From: CAYRFE01 sp964423645 [NCBI: uncultured bacterium]
GTDB taxonomy: Bacteria; Macinerneyibacteriota; Macinerneyibacteria; Macinerneyibacteriales
Length of the DNA: 64,000 nt
Assembly (NCBI GenBank): GCA_964423645.1
Contig: CAYRFE010000011.1
Location: 33,868 to 97,867 of the forward strand
Direction of reading: 5' to 3'
Shown: positions 33,083 to 42,174 of the stretch, in pieces
How positions within the stretch are numbered: position 1 is the stretch's first letter
Layout of the letters: the number at the start of each line of letters is the position of its first letter
The notes under the pieces: generated by a model
The model's input: the letters and a program-made list of their open reading frames with translations, nothing else
Database searches by the model: none
What the model was told of the DNA's origin: nothing
Position numbers and translations under genes: made by a program

Positions 33083-35692
33083 ATGAGAGTACTGCTGATG
33101 GTGATGATGGTATTGTTGATGGGTGTGGCGGGGTGTAAGAAATCATCTTCGCAAGTAGACGACAATGAACCGGAGCAAAAAAAAGTAACTACAATAGAGT
33201 ACGGCAATTTGTTTGAAGGAGAAGACCTAAATTATTCAGGCGAAGATGAAGCAGCGTTAAGCGCATATAATTATGATAATGTAAGAAATTATATAAAATC
33301 GTATAATGGAAATTTTAATAAATTGGGTAAACGAGTTATTAAAAAGGCACAGTATCAGATCCCATCACAGTATTTAAAAGATAAAATGGAGTTTTCATTA
33401 CTGGATTATGTGTCCTGGCAGAACAAAAAAGTATTCGTTGTAGGAAACGATAATGTAAAGGTATATGATAAGGTCATTACTGAAAAAGATAATGAAAAAG
33501 AACATACAGTTGCAAACTTGTCATTGGGGCAGATATTAGAGGTTATTGAAATAGTTCAAAAAAGTAACAATAAAGAGTTGAGTTTTGAGGATGTAGTTGT
33601 TTTTCACCAAGAATATAATTATTGGGTAAAGATTAAATATAACAATAAAATTGGGTATGTCTTTGGTGCGTATGATGCAAACCGTCTGGCAATCTCAGAC
33701 TCGAGAAGTGCTGTAGAAGTTGCTTATTACCTTACAAAAAACGAAAAATCGGAATTGTTTTTGCCTATAGCAGGATTTAAAAAAATAAATGAGACCTCGC
33801 AACAGGTGCTCAAAAATCAACATTTTGCTTTGGAGAGGGTTGATTATAATAAGGATTATTGGTTATCAATTGATAAACCAGATGACATGTTAGCTTTATA
33901 TTCTGGATTTCAAGAATGTCAAACAATGTATATTACGTCAGATTTATTACTTCATTCGCTTCATTTGCTTTTTGACAGAATGCTTCAAACTGTAGAGACA
34001 GAGCATTTATATCCGCTGCTCAATATTATGATATATGACTACTATATTTCAGCTATGAACTTAGAAAAAACAGCGATATCAAAGGAGATAAAAGAGTCGG
34101 CTAAACTAATAAAAAAAATTTGTCTTATTGCGTCTGACTTGATGGGACATCCACGTGAAGATGTTGAAAATTATCCGGAAGATGTTAAAAAGGAAATTGC
34201 TAAAATTCGCTCGGCAAGTTCAAGAGAAAAATCAGAATTAATCAATGGTTTAGAAGAGGATTATACTCAATATAAACCACGCGGGCATTATACGAAAACT
34301 ATTGTACTCAGAAATTATTTTATCACCTCTATGTTTCTCGGGCGAATGCATTTTGATATAAAAAACAATGATACTTTGCGAACAGCAGTCGTCTTTTCAT
34401 ATTTAGCAACAAAGAATCCTGATATTAAAAATGCTTGGCTAGCATTGAATACACCAATTGAATATTTGATAGGCGAAAGCGATAATATTACTTTAAATGA
34501 TTTTGAAAAATGCTTTACAGATCTTTCTGTGACTGATGTGCCGGCATGGATTTCAGATGAACAAAATTTGAAAACATTACGTGATAAGATAGAATCTTTA
34601 GAGAAGAAATCGCTTATAGATTTTGTTACGAATGATTCAAGTCAAGGGAATGGGTTCCGTTTACTTGGACAACGGTTTGTATTTGATTCATATATTCATT
34701 CGATGCTTTCAACTCCGAGAATAGGCGATACTAATAAAAAACGGACAATGGTCTCGGGTGCTGATATTATGTCGGTAATGGGATCAAAAAGAGCTGAAGA
34801 GATTCTCATTCCTGAGATTAAGTCATTGGAAAATGGTTTGAAAAACTATAAAGAGCTTAAGGAAACAGTTGGATTGATGCGAGATTATGAGTGGCGTAAA
34901 ACATTTTATAATGGTTATTTACGTCTTATAAAAGAAAACGCAACATTTACTGATAAAGGGTTTTATTTTATGCAAAAGCCGGGATGGGATTATAAAGCGT
35001 TACTTACTGCGCATGGAGCATGGGCTGAGCTGAGACATGATACAATTTTATATGCAAAACAAAGCAGTTCCGCAGAATTTGCCAGCGGAGGACAACAAAT
35101 ATCATTTTCAATAAAGCCCTACAAAAGAACAGTGCATTTTGTTGAGCCAAATCTCGATTTTTACTATTGGCTTCAGGCATTGGTTAGGGATTCTCAGATT
35201 CTACTGAATGCTAATGGAATTTTAAATGAGCACTATAGTAATAATTTTAATAAGTTCAGTATGATTGTTGATAAACTTGTAGAGATAGTTGAATTAGAAG
35301 CTCAGGATAAACCGATATCACCGGAGCAAAATGAGTTTATTGAGAAACTTCCTCAGGATTTAATTACTATATTATCGCCTGAGGGCTTTGGCGATTGGGT
35401 TGAAACAAAGGATCTACAAATGGCACTTGTTGCGGATGTCCATAATGACTACAATAATGATCAGGTGCTAGAAGTTGCCACCGGCATACCTTACCGTATT
35501 TACGTAGCACTCAACGACGGGCAGGGCGGTAAGCGTATCGCTATCGGGTATACCTACAGCTATTATGAATTTACACAACCGACGAGCAATCGCTTAAATG
35601 ATGATCAATGGAAAGAACAGGTCTATTCCGATGATCCTAAAGCCGTAGACGATAAGATACCTGCGTGGCTGAGAAGGATCACGCCGAAATGA
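33083..35692 (+). CDS. DUF3160 lipoprotein
   Basis: An 869-residue lipoprotein (lipobox V-A-G-C, Cys18). Residues about 110-200 resemble an SH3-like domain ending in Y-W-V-K-I-K and G-Y-V-F-G. From about 270 the DUF3160 domain begins with Y-I-T-S-D-L-L-L-H-S-L-H-L-L-F-D, and it ends with V-A-D-V-H-N-D, Y-R-I-Y-V-A, Y-S-Y-Y-E-F and P-A-W-L-R, all typical of the family. No activity is known for DUF3160. Most of the gene is clearly more AT-rich than its neighbours, but the last ~220 bases return to the local composition, suggesting a mosaic gene. GGGGGA precedes the ATG. The stop overlaps the MEMO start in ATGA. Confidence 0.85.
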   Translation: MRVLLMVMMVLLMGVAGCKKSSSQVDDNEPEQKKVTTIEYGNLFEGEDLNYSGEDEAALSAYNYDNVRNYIKSYNGNFNKLGKRVIKKAQYQIPSQYLKDKMEFSLLDYVSWQNKKVFVVGNDNVKVYDKVITEKDNEKEHTVANLSLGQILEVIEIVQKSNNKELSFEDVVVFHQEYNYWVKIKYNNKIGYVFGAYDANRLAISDSRSAVEVAYYLTKNEKSELFLPIAGFKKINETSQQVLKNQHFALERVDYNKDYWLSIDKPDDMLALYSGFQECQTMYITSDLLLHSLHLLFDRMLQTVETEHLYPLLNIMIYDYYISAMNLEKTAISKEIKESAKLIKKICLIASDLMGHPREDVENYPEDVKKEIAKIRSASSREKSELINGLEEDYTQYKPRGHYTKTIVLRNYFITSMFLGRMHFDIKNNDTLRTAVVFSYLATKNPDIKNAWLALNTPIEYLIGESDNITLNDFEKCFTDLSVTDVPAWISDEQNLKTLRDKIESLEKKSLIDFVTNDSSQGNGFRLLGQRFVFDSYIHSMLSTPRIGDTNKKRTMVSGADIMSVMGSKRAEEILIPEIKSLENGLKNYKELKETVGLMRDYEWRKTFYNGYLRLIKENATFTDKGFYFMQKPGWDYKALLTAHGAWAELRHDTILYAKQSSSAEFASGGQQISFSIKPYKRTVHFVEPNLDFYYWLQALVRDSQILLNANGILNEHYSNNFNKFSMIVDKLVEIVELEAQDKPISPEQNEFIEKLPQDLITILSPEGFGDWVETKDLQMALVADVHNDYNNDQVLEVATGIPYRIYVALNDGQGGKRIAIGYTYSYYEFTQPTSNRLNDDQWKEQVYSDDPKAVDDKIPAWLRRITPK

Positions 35693-36564
35693 TCCGTTGG
35701 TTTTTGATTGTAATTTCTTTTAGTATTTCGGCAGGTTGTACATCGGATAAGCTTGATTATCCGCATGATGCACATCCTGCCGTGACCTATTTGGAGCGTT
35801 CGACAGCTGCTAAAATGGATAGAAAACTGCCTGTACCGGCGCATGTTCCTGTGTCTGCATTGCAAAATGCGTATCCCCGAATCGGGATAATCAGCCATCA
35901 CCTGATGATCGAGCCTGTCATCACCGCATGGTGGGAGAACCTCAAGCTGCTACGAAATGATATCGACACGTTTATCATTATTTCTCCGCGTCATTTTGCA
36001 CGTCGTGAAGTCTCCTATTCTTTTTCCCCTCTACGATGGCAGACCGATAAAGGATATATACCGGTGAATCAAAAGATGTATGCACAATTTCAACGAATAT
36101 TCCGTGCAAAACCTGATCCAGATGCCTTTCACTTGGAACATGGTGTCGGGGCGGTGGTCCCGTATATTTCCAGATATTATCCTGAGAGCACGATCATGCC
36201 GATTCTTTTTGATTGGCGACACCCTGACGGTTCGGCTGCCAAAAAAACAGCAGATTGTATTGCGGATATTCTTCGTAAAAATCAACGAGTGTTTGTGTTA
36301 TTTTCTATTGATTTTTCCCATCATGCAGGGCGGGAACTCACCGATACTCGTGATGCATTGAGTAAGGAGTCACTGTTAAATCCTCACACCAAACCTCCTT
36401 TACAAGTCCACTGTGATAACACGACGGGTATACTTGTATTGTTTGATTTGATTCGACGTTTTGAGCTTCAAGGAACACATCTGTTTTGTGCCACAGACGG
36501 CGGGAAGTATTTAGGAAAAGATTTTGACGATATTACCAGCTACTTTTTTATGTTTTACTATTGA
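35689..36564 (+). CDS. exported MEMO-family lipoprotein
   Basis: The 291-residue product carries a lipoprotein signal peptide (lipobox S-A-G-C, Cys17). The mature part is a MEMO domain (AmmeMemoRadiSam protein B): G-I-I-S-H-H, then F-I-I-I-S-P-R-H, E-H-G-V-G-A-V-V-P-Y-I, F-S-I-D-F-S-H-H and a late Cys-Asp-Asn. The histidines and the Cys correspond to the putative metal site of human MEMO1. MEMO relatives resemble extradiol dioxygenases. The ATG at 35689 is chosen because it starts the signal peptide and overlaps the DUF3160 stop by 4 bases; the upstream GTG would spoil the signal. With the AMMECR1 lipoprotein four genes earlier it forms a split, membrane-anchored AMMECR1-MEMO pair. Confidence 0.82.
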   Translation: MIRWFLIVISFSISAGCTSDKLDYPHDAHPAVTYLERSTAAKMDRKLPVPAHVPVSALQNAYPRIGIISHHLMIEPVITAWWENLKLLRNDIDTFIIISPRHFARREVSYSFSPLRWQTDKGYIPVNQKMYAQFQRIFRAKPDPDAFHLEHGVGAVVPYISRYYPESTIMPILFDWRHPDGSAAKKTADCIADILRKNQRVFVLFSIDFSHHAGRELTDTRDALSKESLLNPHTKPPLQVHCDNTTGILVLFDLIRRFELQGTHLFCATDGGKYLGKDFDDITSYFFMFYY

Positions 36565-36666
36565 GCGTTAACCAAAACATTTTCTCTTACAGTATGCATG
36601 TCGTAAGGTTTTTGTGTTTACAGGAAAAGCAGGTGTTCGAGTTTGAGTATGCTACTTGTCTATCAA

Positions 36667-36694
36667 TTGAAACGGGTGTATACTTCACTATATA
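36667..36694 (+). promoter_or_regulatory. possible promoter for WD40-caspase gene
   Basis: TTGAAA at 36667-36672 and TATATA at 36689-36694 with a 16-base spacer. The start point would be about 7 bases before the ATG at 36708, which would trim the AGGAGG site; an alternative TATACA one step downstream is also possible. Confidence 0.3.
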
Positions 36695-36707
36695 CAGGAG
36701 GAGATTT

Positions 36708-39700
36708 ATGAAAATTCTCTATACATTTATTGTCCTGACGATCTGTGCGGTGATGCTTCATGCACAGGATACCAAACTTATTATACAAAATGCGGGAGGT
36801 GCAGAATACTTCACCTTTTCGTCAGACGGAAAATATATGGCGACAGCAGGTCCCGGTGGTATTGTCAAATTATGGACAATAGACGGCGTATTGCTTCAAT
36901 CATTTCAAGCACATGAAGCAAAGACACAGAAAGTATTATTTTCTCCCGACAGTACACAGTTGTTCACGCAAGGCGAGGAATTTGCTATCAAGCAATGGAC
37001 TCTTCACGGACAACATATTCGTACGTATGGCAGCGATGAAAGTCCGCAACGTGCGTTCTATGATATGGCGCTTAGTCCTGACGGTACGCTTCTATTGACC
37101 GCAGACGGAAGTAATGGTGTTGTAGTATGGAGAACTGACGGCACATTATTCCGATTAATAAAAACGCCTAATCTTGAAAAAAAATATTCATATGATGACG
37201 CGATAATTGTACATTGTGTTACATTTTCACCTGACGGTTCGCACATCGTTGCAGCAGGGGGAATAGATTATTATGAGACACCGTCTGATTTTCATTCAAA
37301 ACGTATCATCGGACGCATGTATATGTGGAATCTGGAAGGTGTACTTGAGCGAACATTCCTGCCGGAAGGTGATATTTGGTCAGTGGCGTTTGACGGGAAG
37401 GGTGAATATTTATTGACCATGGTGCACAGAACGCCGGAAAACCCTGATGATATGTGGGATACCGCGGTATGCGGTTGGCGTATTGACGGCAAGAAAACAA
37501 GCGATTTTCCTGATCTGTTCCGAACAGCCGATAAAGTATTCTGGACTTCGAGCGGAAATACCTTTTTAGCGATGAAGTATTACTCACCCACTATGGTGAG
37601 TGAATGGGATATTCATGGTGTACAACGCTCGGATCCGAAATATTTCGATATCTCGGCATCACAATTTTTTCCTGCACCATTCGGGTTTGTGGGGAAAATG
37701 TCTGACAACAATCAAGTTTATACGGTCTTGTATGATTATAATGGCGAAATAAAACCCGTTAAAGAACTGCCGACCGGTTCGTATGATATCATTCATGTGA
37801 AAAGCGGAGGTTCTATTGTATTAAGTTCCGGTTGGTATCAAAAAGTAACTCTTATTGATCATGAAAACGGAAATGTTCGAAAGATCAATGATTTCGACTG
37901 GCCGTTTGATGTGAGTGATGACGGACGTGTGATTGCGGGACTTTATAATCAATTTGATGAATCGGGTAACAGTGTAGGGCAATTTATTCGAATTTTAAAC
38001 AAAGACGGAAGTATTGTACGTACATTTAAAAATGATGTCAGCACTGTGCAATCGATTGCGATGAGCGCAGACGGATCAATGGTAGCGGTAGGATATACGG
38101 TCGGTGATTATACGAATCCGAAGATTCATTGTCGTATTTTTAAAACGACGGGAGAACTTGTCCGTATCATTCCTGTAACCGGAAGCGAGATCGGTACAAT
38201 TGAGTTCAGTCCTGACGGGAAACAGCTTATGTGTGTCACCGGAGGCAGGGAGAATACCAATGGGGAATCCTCTACGGTTTCTTATGTGTCACTGTATTCG
38301 ATCAATAGCGGATTCATACGTAAATTTGCCGGGACTGAGTCCCTCAGTCTGATTGATGCTGTTTTTGACAGGTCAGGTTCACAGATAATGACATGGACCT
38401 ACAACGGATGTGAATTATGGTCTGTACAGGGGCAATTAAAACGAAAGCTTGATGTGGGGGCGACGGATGGGAACAGTGTTTATCGGTTTGTGAATTCGTG
38501 TGCTTTTTCTCCTGACGGGAAAAAATTCATTACTGCACATCGTGGTAATACAATCAATATTTGGTCCATTGAAGGACAACTTGACAAAACGCTTTATGGT
38601 CACACTGCGGACGTGTATGACGTGAAGTGGCTTAATGACGGTATATTTGCAGTGACCTGTTCTGCTGACGGTTCGGTGAAGTTTTGGAATACGAAAACAA
38701 CGCAATCGGTGTCGGTCATACCGTTTAATACATCTCCGCTGTATGTATATGATGAGATCTTCAAGAAACATATGATACGAGATCAGTCAGACAGTCCGCT
38801 TGAATGGTTTATTTCCAATGAAGCAGGATATTTCGATTGTTCAAATGGCGGACGACAGTATGTGAAATTTGTAAAAGATTTTACTGCATATGAACCGGAT
38901 CAGTTCTGGCAACAGTTTTTCACACCGGGAATGCTTCCGGAATTTATCTCAGGGAAAAAAATTTTACAACAACAATCGATCGGCGACGTATCGGGCAAAG
39001 CACCGGTTGTTCGAATCATAAGTCCGGACAATGAGTTCAATGCGAAATCCCCGATCATGTCCATTCGTGTGGAGGCAAAACCCGGAGCGAATGGTATCGG
39101 CCAAGTTTTTTTGTATCATAACGGAAAGGCGATCACGGAAAAAACTCGCGGTATTTCAGTGCGGAAAGAACAAAACGGATTAGAATTTACCGTGGAGTTG
39201 GTAGACGGACAGAATACATTTGTTGCTGCAGCATACGATAAGGATGGAACTGTTGAAGGACGCAGTGATGCGATCATTGTGCAGTATAGTGCGACAACAA
39301 TCGAAAAACCGTCCATGCATATCATTGCAGTCGGCGTGAGTACATATAAAGATGTGAATATTCGTTTGCGTTCACCGAAGGATGATGCACGTGCGATCGC
39401 GGAACACTTTCAACGTATCGCATCAGGGATCTACGGTAATGTATATGTGAGCGTGCTGGTTGATAATGAAGCGACCGTAAAAGGGATTATGAAAGCACTC
39501 AACGATATTGTGGCGCGAGCGAAAGCACAGGATACGGTGATTCTTTATTTTGCGGGTCATGGTGTGACCATAGAGGGAAAATACTATTTTTTGCCGTATG
39601 AGGCGGATATAACTCAGGTCGAGACCTCTTCTATTACCACTGATGACTTAAGCGGGTTTATACAAGGAATAGCGGCCAAAAAGATAGCATTGCTGATGGA

Positions 39701-40070
39701 TACGTGTCAAAGCGGGAGTGCAGTACGAGATCTTGGTGTGGTGGCGATGACGCGAAGCGTGGAAGAACGACGATTGGTGGCAACACTCGCAAAGGACCAA
39801 GGGATCGCAGTATTCTCTGCATCGAGTGAATCGCAGGCGGCGTATGAGATCGGTGAACTGGGGCACGGCATTTTCACGTGGTGTGTCATCAATGCTCTTA
39901 CCGTGCATCAAAAAGACATTGCTCAAAACGGTGTGATTACGATAAGCGGACTGTTGGATTACGTAAGCAGAGAAACGCGAGAAACCGCGTTCAAATATTT
40001 GAAAACCGATCAATCGCCGGTAATGTATAACTTCGGAGATAATTTCAGTCTGGGGATGGCGGGGAAATAG
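36708..40070 (+). CDS. secreted WD40-repeat caspase-like (C14) protein
   Basis: A 1120-residue protein with a cleavable signal peptide (M-L-H-A before Q-D), so periplasmic or secreted. Residues about 25-680 hold WD40-like blades with repeated F-S-P-D-G, V-K-L-W and similar phrases, probably two propellers. An Ig-like linker follows around 760-860. Residues about 870-1115 form a caspase-like peptidase domain with H951 in F-A-G-H-G and C1000 in M-D-T-C-Q-S-G, the His-Cys dyad. Bacterial orthocaspase/metacaspase fusions with WD40 exist but are commonly cytoplasmic and linked to stress or defence. The start is set by AGGAGG before 36708; the open frame upstream has no signal peptide. The next gene begins directly after its stop. 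Confidence 0.88.
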   Translation: MKILYTFIVLTICAVMLHAQDTKLIIQNAGGAEYFTFSSDGKYMATAGPGGIVKLWTIDGVLLQSFQAHEAKTQKVLFSPDSTQLFTQGEEFAIKQWTLHGQHIRTYGSDESPQRAFYDMALSPDGTLLLTADGSNGVVVWRTDGTLFRLIKTPNLEKKYSYDDAIIVHCVTFSPDGSHIVAAGGIDYYETPSDFHSKRIIGRMYMWNLEGVLERTFLPEGDIWSVAFDGKGEYLLTMVHRTPENPDDMWDTAVCGWRIDGKKTSDFPDLFRTADKVFWTSSGNTFLAMKYYSPTMVSEWDIHGVQRSDPKYFDISASQFFPAPFGFVGKMSDNNQVYTVLYDYNGEIKPVKELPTGSYDIIHVKSGGSIVLSSGWYQKVTLIDHENGNVRKINDFDWPFDVSDDGRVIAGLYNQFDESGNSVGQFIRILNKDGSIVRTFKNDVSTVQSIAMSADGSMVAVGYTVGDYTNPKIHCRIFKTTGELVRIIPVTGSEIGTIEFSPDGKQLMCVTGGRENTNGESSTVSYVSLYSINSGFIRKFAGTESLSLIDAVFDRSGSQIMTWTYNGCELWSVQGQLKRKLDVGATDGNSVYRFVNSCAFSPDGKKFITAHRGNTINIWSIEGQLDKTLYGHTADVYDVKWLNDGIFAVTCSADGSVKFWNTKTTQSVSVIPFNTSPLYVYDEIFKKHMIRDQSDSPLEWFISNEAGYFDCSNGGRQYVKFVKDFTAYEPDQFWQQFFTPGMLPEFISGKKILQQQSIGDVSGKAPVVRIISPDNEFNAKSPIMSIRVEAKPGANGIGQVFLYHNGKAITEKTRGISVRKEQNGLEFTVELVDGQNTFVAAAYDKDGTVEGRSDAIIVQYSATTIEKPSMHIIAVGVSTYKDVNIRLRSPKDDARAIAEHFQRIASGIYGNVYVSVLVDNEATVKGIMKALNDIVARAKAQDTVILYFAGHGVTIEGKYYFLPYEADITQVETSSITTDDLSGFIQGIAAKKIALLMDTCQSGSAVRDLGVVAMTRSVEERRLVATLAKDQGIAVFSASSESQAAYEIGELGHGIFTWCVINALTVHQKDIAQNGVITISGLLDYVSRETRETAFKYLKTDQSPVMYNFGDNFSLGMAGK

Positions 40071-40619
40071 GTGTTCAAGGATTTGTATAGGGATACCTAC
40101 AGAACTTCAAGTATACGCCTTCAAGAATGGGATTATGCTCAGAATGCTGCGTATTTCATTACTATTTGTACAAAACAAAAATTTCCGTATTTTGGCAGTT
40201 GTAATGAAGGGGAAGTAATATTATCAGATAAGGGAAAATTGGCTGTGTTGTATTGGAATCAGATCACGGTTCATTTTCCTTTTATCCAATTGGGCGAATA
40301 TTGTTGTATGCCCAATCATATGCACGGAATTATTATAATCAATAAATCGGATGATGATAGCAAGACAAGGCAGTGCCTTGTCTCTACGGAAAAAATGGGA
40401 GAAAAACGGTTTCAAAATCAGGGAAAACAAACGGTGTCATCCATTGTTGGTTCGTATAAATCAATTGTTACAAAGCAATGTAGAATGATTGACGGTGATT
40501 TCAATTGGCAAGCGGGATTTTATGAACATATTATTCGTAACGAAGTTTCTTTGAGCAAAATATCTGACTACATCGTTAATAATCCTCTATATTGGAATGA
40601 TGATGAGTATTTTTCGTAA
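40071..40619 (+). CDS. REP-associated tyrosine transposase (RAYT, Y1/HUH family)
   Basis: A 182-residue IS200-like single-strand transposase relative. The opening R-L-Q-E-W-D-Y ... Y-F-I-T-I-C-T, the HUH motif in M-P-N-H-M-H-G-I-I, and the end H-I-I-R-N-E followed by Y-I-V-N-N-P-L-Y-W match the RAYT group. RAYTs act on short palindromes (REPs) scattered around the genome. A palindrome GACAAGGCA/TGCCTTGTC lies inside this gene and two more sit just behind it. Start is a GTG right after the caspase stop, with GGCGGGG upstream; no later Met precedes the HUH motif. The gene looks intact. Confidence 0.85.
   Translation: MFKDLYRDTYRTSSIRLQEWDYAQNAAYFITICTKQKFPYFGSCNEGEVILSDKGKLAVLYWNQITVHFPFIQLGEYCCMPNHMHGIIIINKSDDDSKTRQCLVSTEKMGEKRFQNQGKQTVSSIVGSYKSIVTKQCRMIDGDFNWQAGFYEHIIRNEVSLSKISDYIVNNPLYWNDDEYFS
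40363..40383. repeat. REP palindrome inside the RAYT gene
   Basis: Perfect 10-bp arms AGACAAGGCA/TGCCTTGTCT around one base. It is translated in frame as part of a low-conservation loop after the HUH motif, so it does not break the gene. Same core as the two palindromes downstream. Confidence 0.8.
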
Positions 40620-40648
40620 CACTGGATTCTATTTGATAGATATTCTGT

Positions 40649-40673
40649 AGAGACAAGGCATTGCCTTGTCTCT
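40649..40673. repeat. REP palindrome downstream of RAYT, copy 1
   Basis: Perfect 12-bp arms AGAGACAAGGCA/TGCCTTGTCTCT around a single T, 29 bases after the RAYT stop. Typical of the flanking REP of a RAYT unit. There is no T-run, so it is not a standard terminator. Confidence 0.8.
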
Positions 40674-40717
40674 GCTGTTTTTCATGATGGTAAATAGAAC
40701 ATATAAGATTTTTTATG

Positions 40718-40741
40718 GAGACAAAGCAATGCCTTGCCTCT
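40718..40741. repeat. REP palindrome downstream of RAYT, copy 2 (imperfect)
   Basis: Arms GAGACAAAGCA and TGCCTTGCCTC pair with two mismatches. It follows the first downstream palindrome by 45 bases in the same orientation, the spacing expected for paired REPs. Confidence 0.65.
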
Positions 40742-40769
40742 GTTTAGTGATCACAGATAATAAAAATCA

Positions 40770-40799
40770 TTGACAGATGTTCGAAAGAATAGATATAAT
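40770..40799 (+). promoter_or_regulatory. near-consensus promoter giving a leaderless protease mRNA
   Basis: TTGACA at 40770-40775 and TATAAT at 40794-40799 with an 18-base spacer. The predicted start point, 40806, is within one base of the ATG at 40805; no ribosome site is possible. Confidence 0.6.
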
Positions 40800-40804
40800 G
40801 GGGT

Positions 40805-42136
40805 ATGAGGAAAATATGTATATTATTATTTGTGATATTACTTGGAAAAGAATTACATGCATCATATTTAAGAAATATTCCGTATGAGTATGCGCAACCT
40901 GATGGTAGTAAAATTCAACTGTATTGGAGCGGCGATGCATTTTTTTCATTTTATCATGATAAAAAAGGGCATGTCTTAGCGATACATCCCGAAACAGGCT
41001 TTGTTGTGTATGCTTTTCAAGATGACGGAGAGATCATCCCCACAGATTATCGATATGACACGTATAAATATAAAGATATAAATATTGAAAAATATAAACA
41101 AAAATTTCTTGAAAAATATTACTCATCAAAAAAAGAAACAGGAGCAGCGTATTTAGTTAATGATGAGGGATATTTAATAACATGTTATCATTTGATAAAA
41201 AATATGAAAAACATAACAGTAAAACGAAAAAATCGTATTTCATGGTGGAGTATGGATAATCGCTTTCCAATAGCAGACTTTCAAGATGAGTCGTTCGATG
41301 CGGCAATAGTTGCTGTCGATATTGATCATGATCTTGCGTTGCTAAAAATTATATCAGCAAAAATCCCATTAAAAAGAATTAACTTTAGATTTATCGATTT
41401 TAATAATAAGGAGCGCACGGGTTTTTTACTTTGCGGGTGGCAACCAAATTATTTAACTGTTGGAGAGTTGAATGTAAGCAAAAATTCGACAAATACTAAT
41501 CCTCCTATTTTATTAAGTAGAAGCCGTCTTGCCTTTAATACACCTGTACATTCAGGGGGATTTCCGCTGTTAACTATTAGTGGTGAAATTTTGGGTATTA
41601 ATACCACACGAAAAACTGGTAAAATTGATATAAATGATGGCTCTGGCTATATAATATCATTTCATGTTATTGATGAATTTTTGAAATCTAATAATGTTTC
41701 ATTATATAGTAATAATGTGCCAATGTATAATGATTCCGGGATATATAGTGAAGCAGATATTAAAGATTGGATATTATTAACTGAAATGTTAATTAAACAA
41801 AGAGGACCAATTGAAAAAAACATGTGGAATAATTTTAGCGAAGATATGCAAAAAGAAATACTCAAAGAGTATAAAAAAAAGAATATTACTAAGAATATTA
41901 AAAAAGCACTTATTGATAACATGAATTTTCACATTAATGCTGCTAACTTTAATTCATATTTAAAAGATCTTGATGAGGGAAAGCTTAATCTTTATGTCTA
42001 TAATTTGAGAAAAGAAACAAATCAACAGGCAAAAAGATATATTTTAGATATAGTATTTGAACAAATCATCGAATTTCGATATGGAGTCTTTTATGATAGT
42101 ATATGTGATGATATTTTTGAACTTGAAATTAATTGA
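40805..42136 (+). CDS. secreted trypsin-like serine protease with M6-propeptide-like N-terminus
   Basis: A 443-residue protein with a signal peptide ending near A19. Residues about 24-85 (Q-P-D-G-S, G-D-A-F-F, then Y-A-F-Q-D-D-G) resemble the N-terminal region of M6 metalloproteases. Residues about 112-300 are a trypsin-like domain of the HtrA type: His129 in C-Y-H-L-I, Asp176 in D-H-D-L-A-L-L, and Ser250 in H-S-G-G, so the triad is complete though the usual G-N-S-G-G-P is changed. Residues about 310-443 are helical and unmatched. No PDZ domain is present. The gene is strikingly AT-rich and lies between REP palindromes and a toxin-antitoxin pair, which suggests recent acquisition. Confidence 0.65.
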   Translation: MRKICILLFVILLGKELHASYLRNIPYEYAQPDGSKIQLYWSGDAFFSFYHDKKGHVLAIHPETGFVVYAFQDDGEIIPTDYRYDTYKYKDINIEKYKQKFLEKYYSSKKETGAAYLVNDEGYLITCYHLIKNMKNITVKRKNRISWWSMDNRFPIADFQDESFDAAIVAVDIDHDLALLKIISAKIPLKRINFRFIDFNNKERTGFLLCGWQPNYLTVGELNVSKNSTNTNPPILLSRSRLAFNTPVHSGGFPLLTISGEILGINTTRKTGKIDINDGSGYIISFHVIDEFLKSNNVSLYSNNVPMYNDSGIYSEADIKDWILLTEMLIKQRGPIEKNMWNNFSEDMQKEILKEYKKKNITKNIKKALIDNMNFHINAANFNSYLKDLDEGKLNLYVYNLRKETNQQAKRYILDIVFEQIIEFRYGVFYDSICDDIFELEIN

Positions 42137-42174
42137 TTAATACAATTCTAACGGTTTTTTCTTTGTCAGGGAGA

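Noticed and set aside
36561-36707. Upstream extension of the WD40-caspase gene
   Set aside because: The ribosome site and the signal peptide are both at 36708, and the extension has no recognisable signal or domain.
40649-40673. REP palindrome as terminator for the RAYT gene
   Set aside because: The stem is strong but no T-run follows; the sequence matches the other RAYT palindromes instead.
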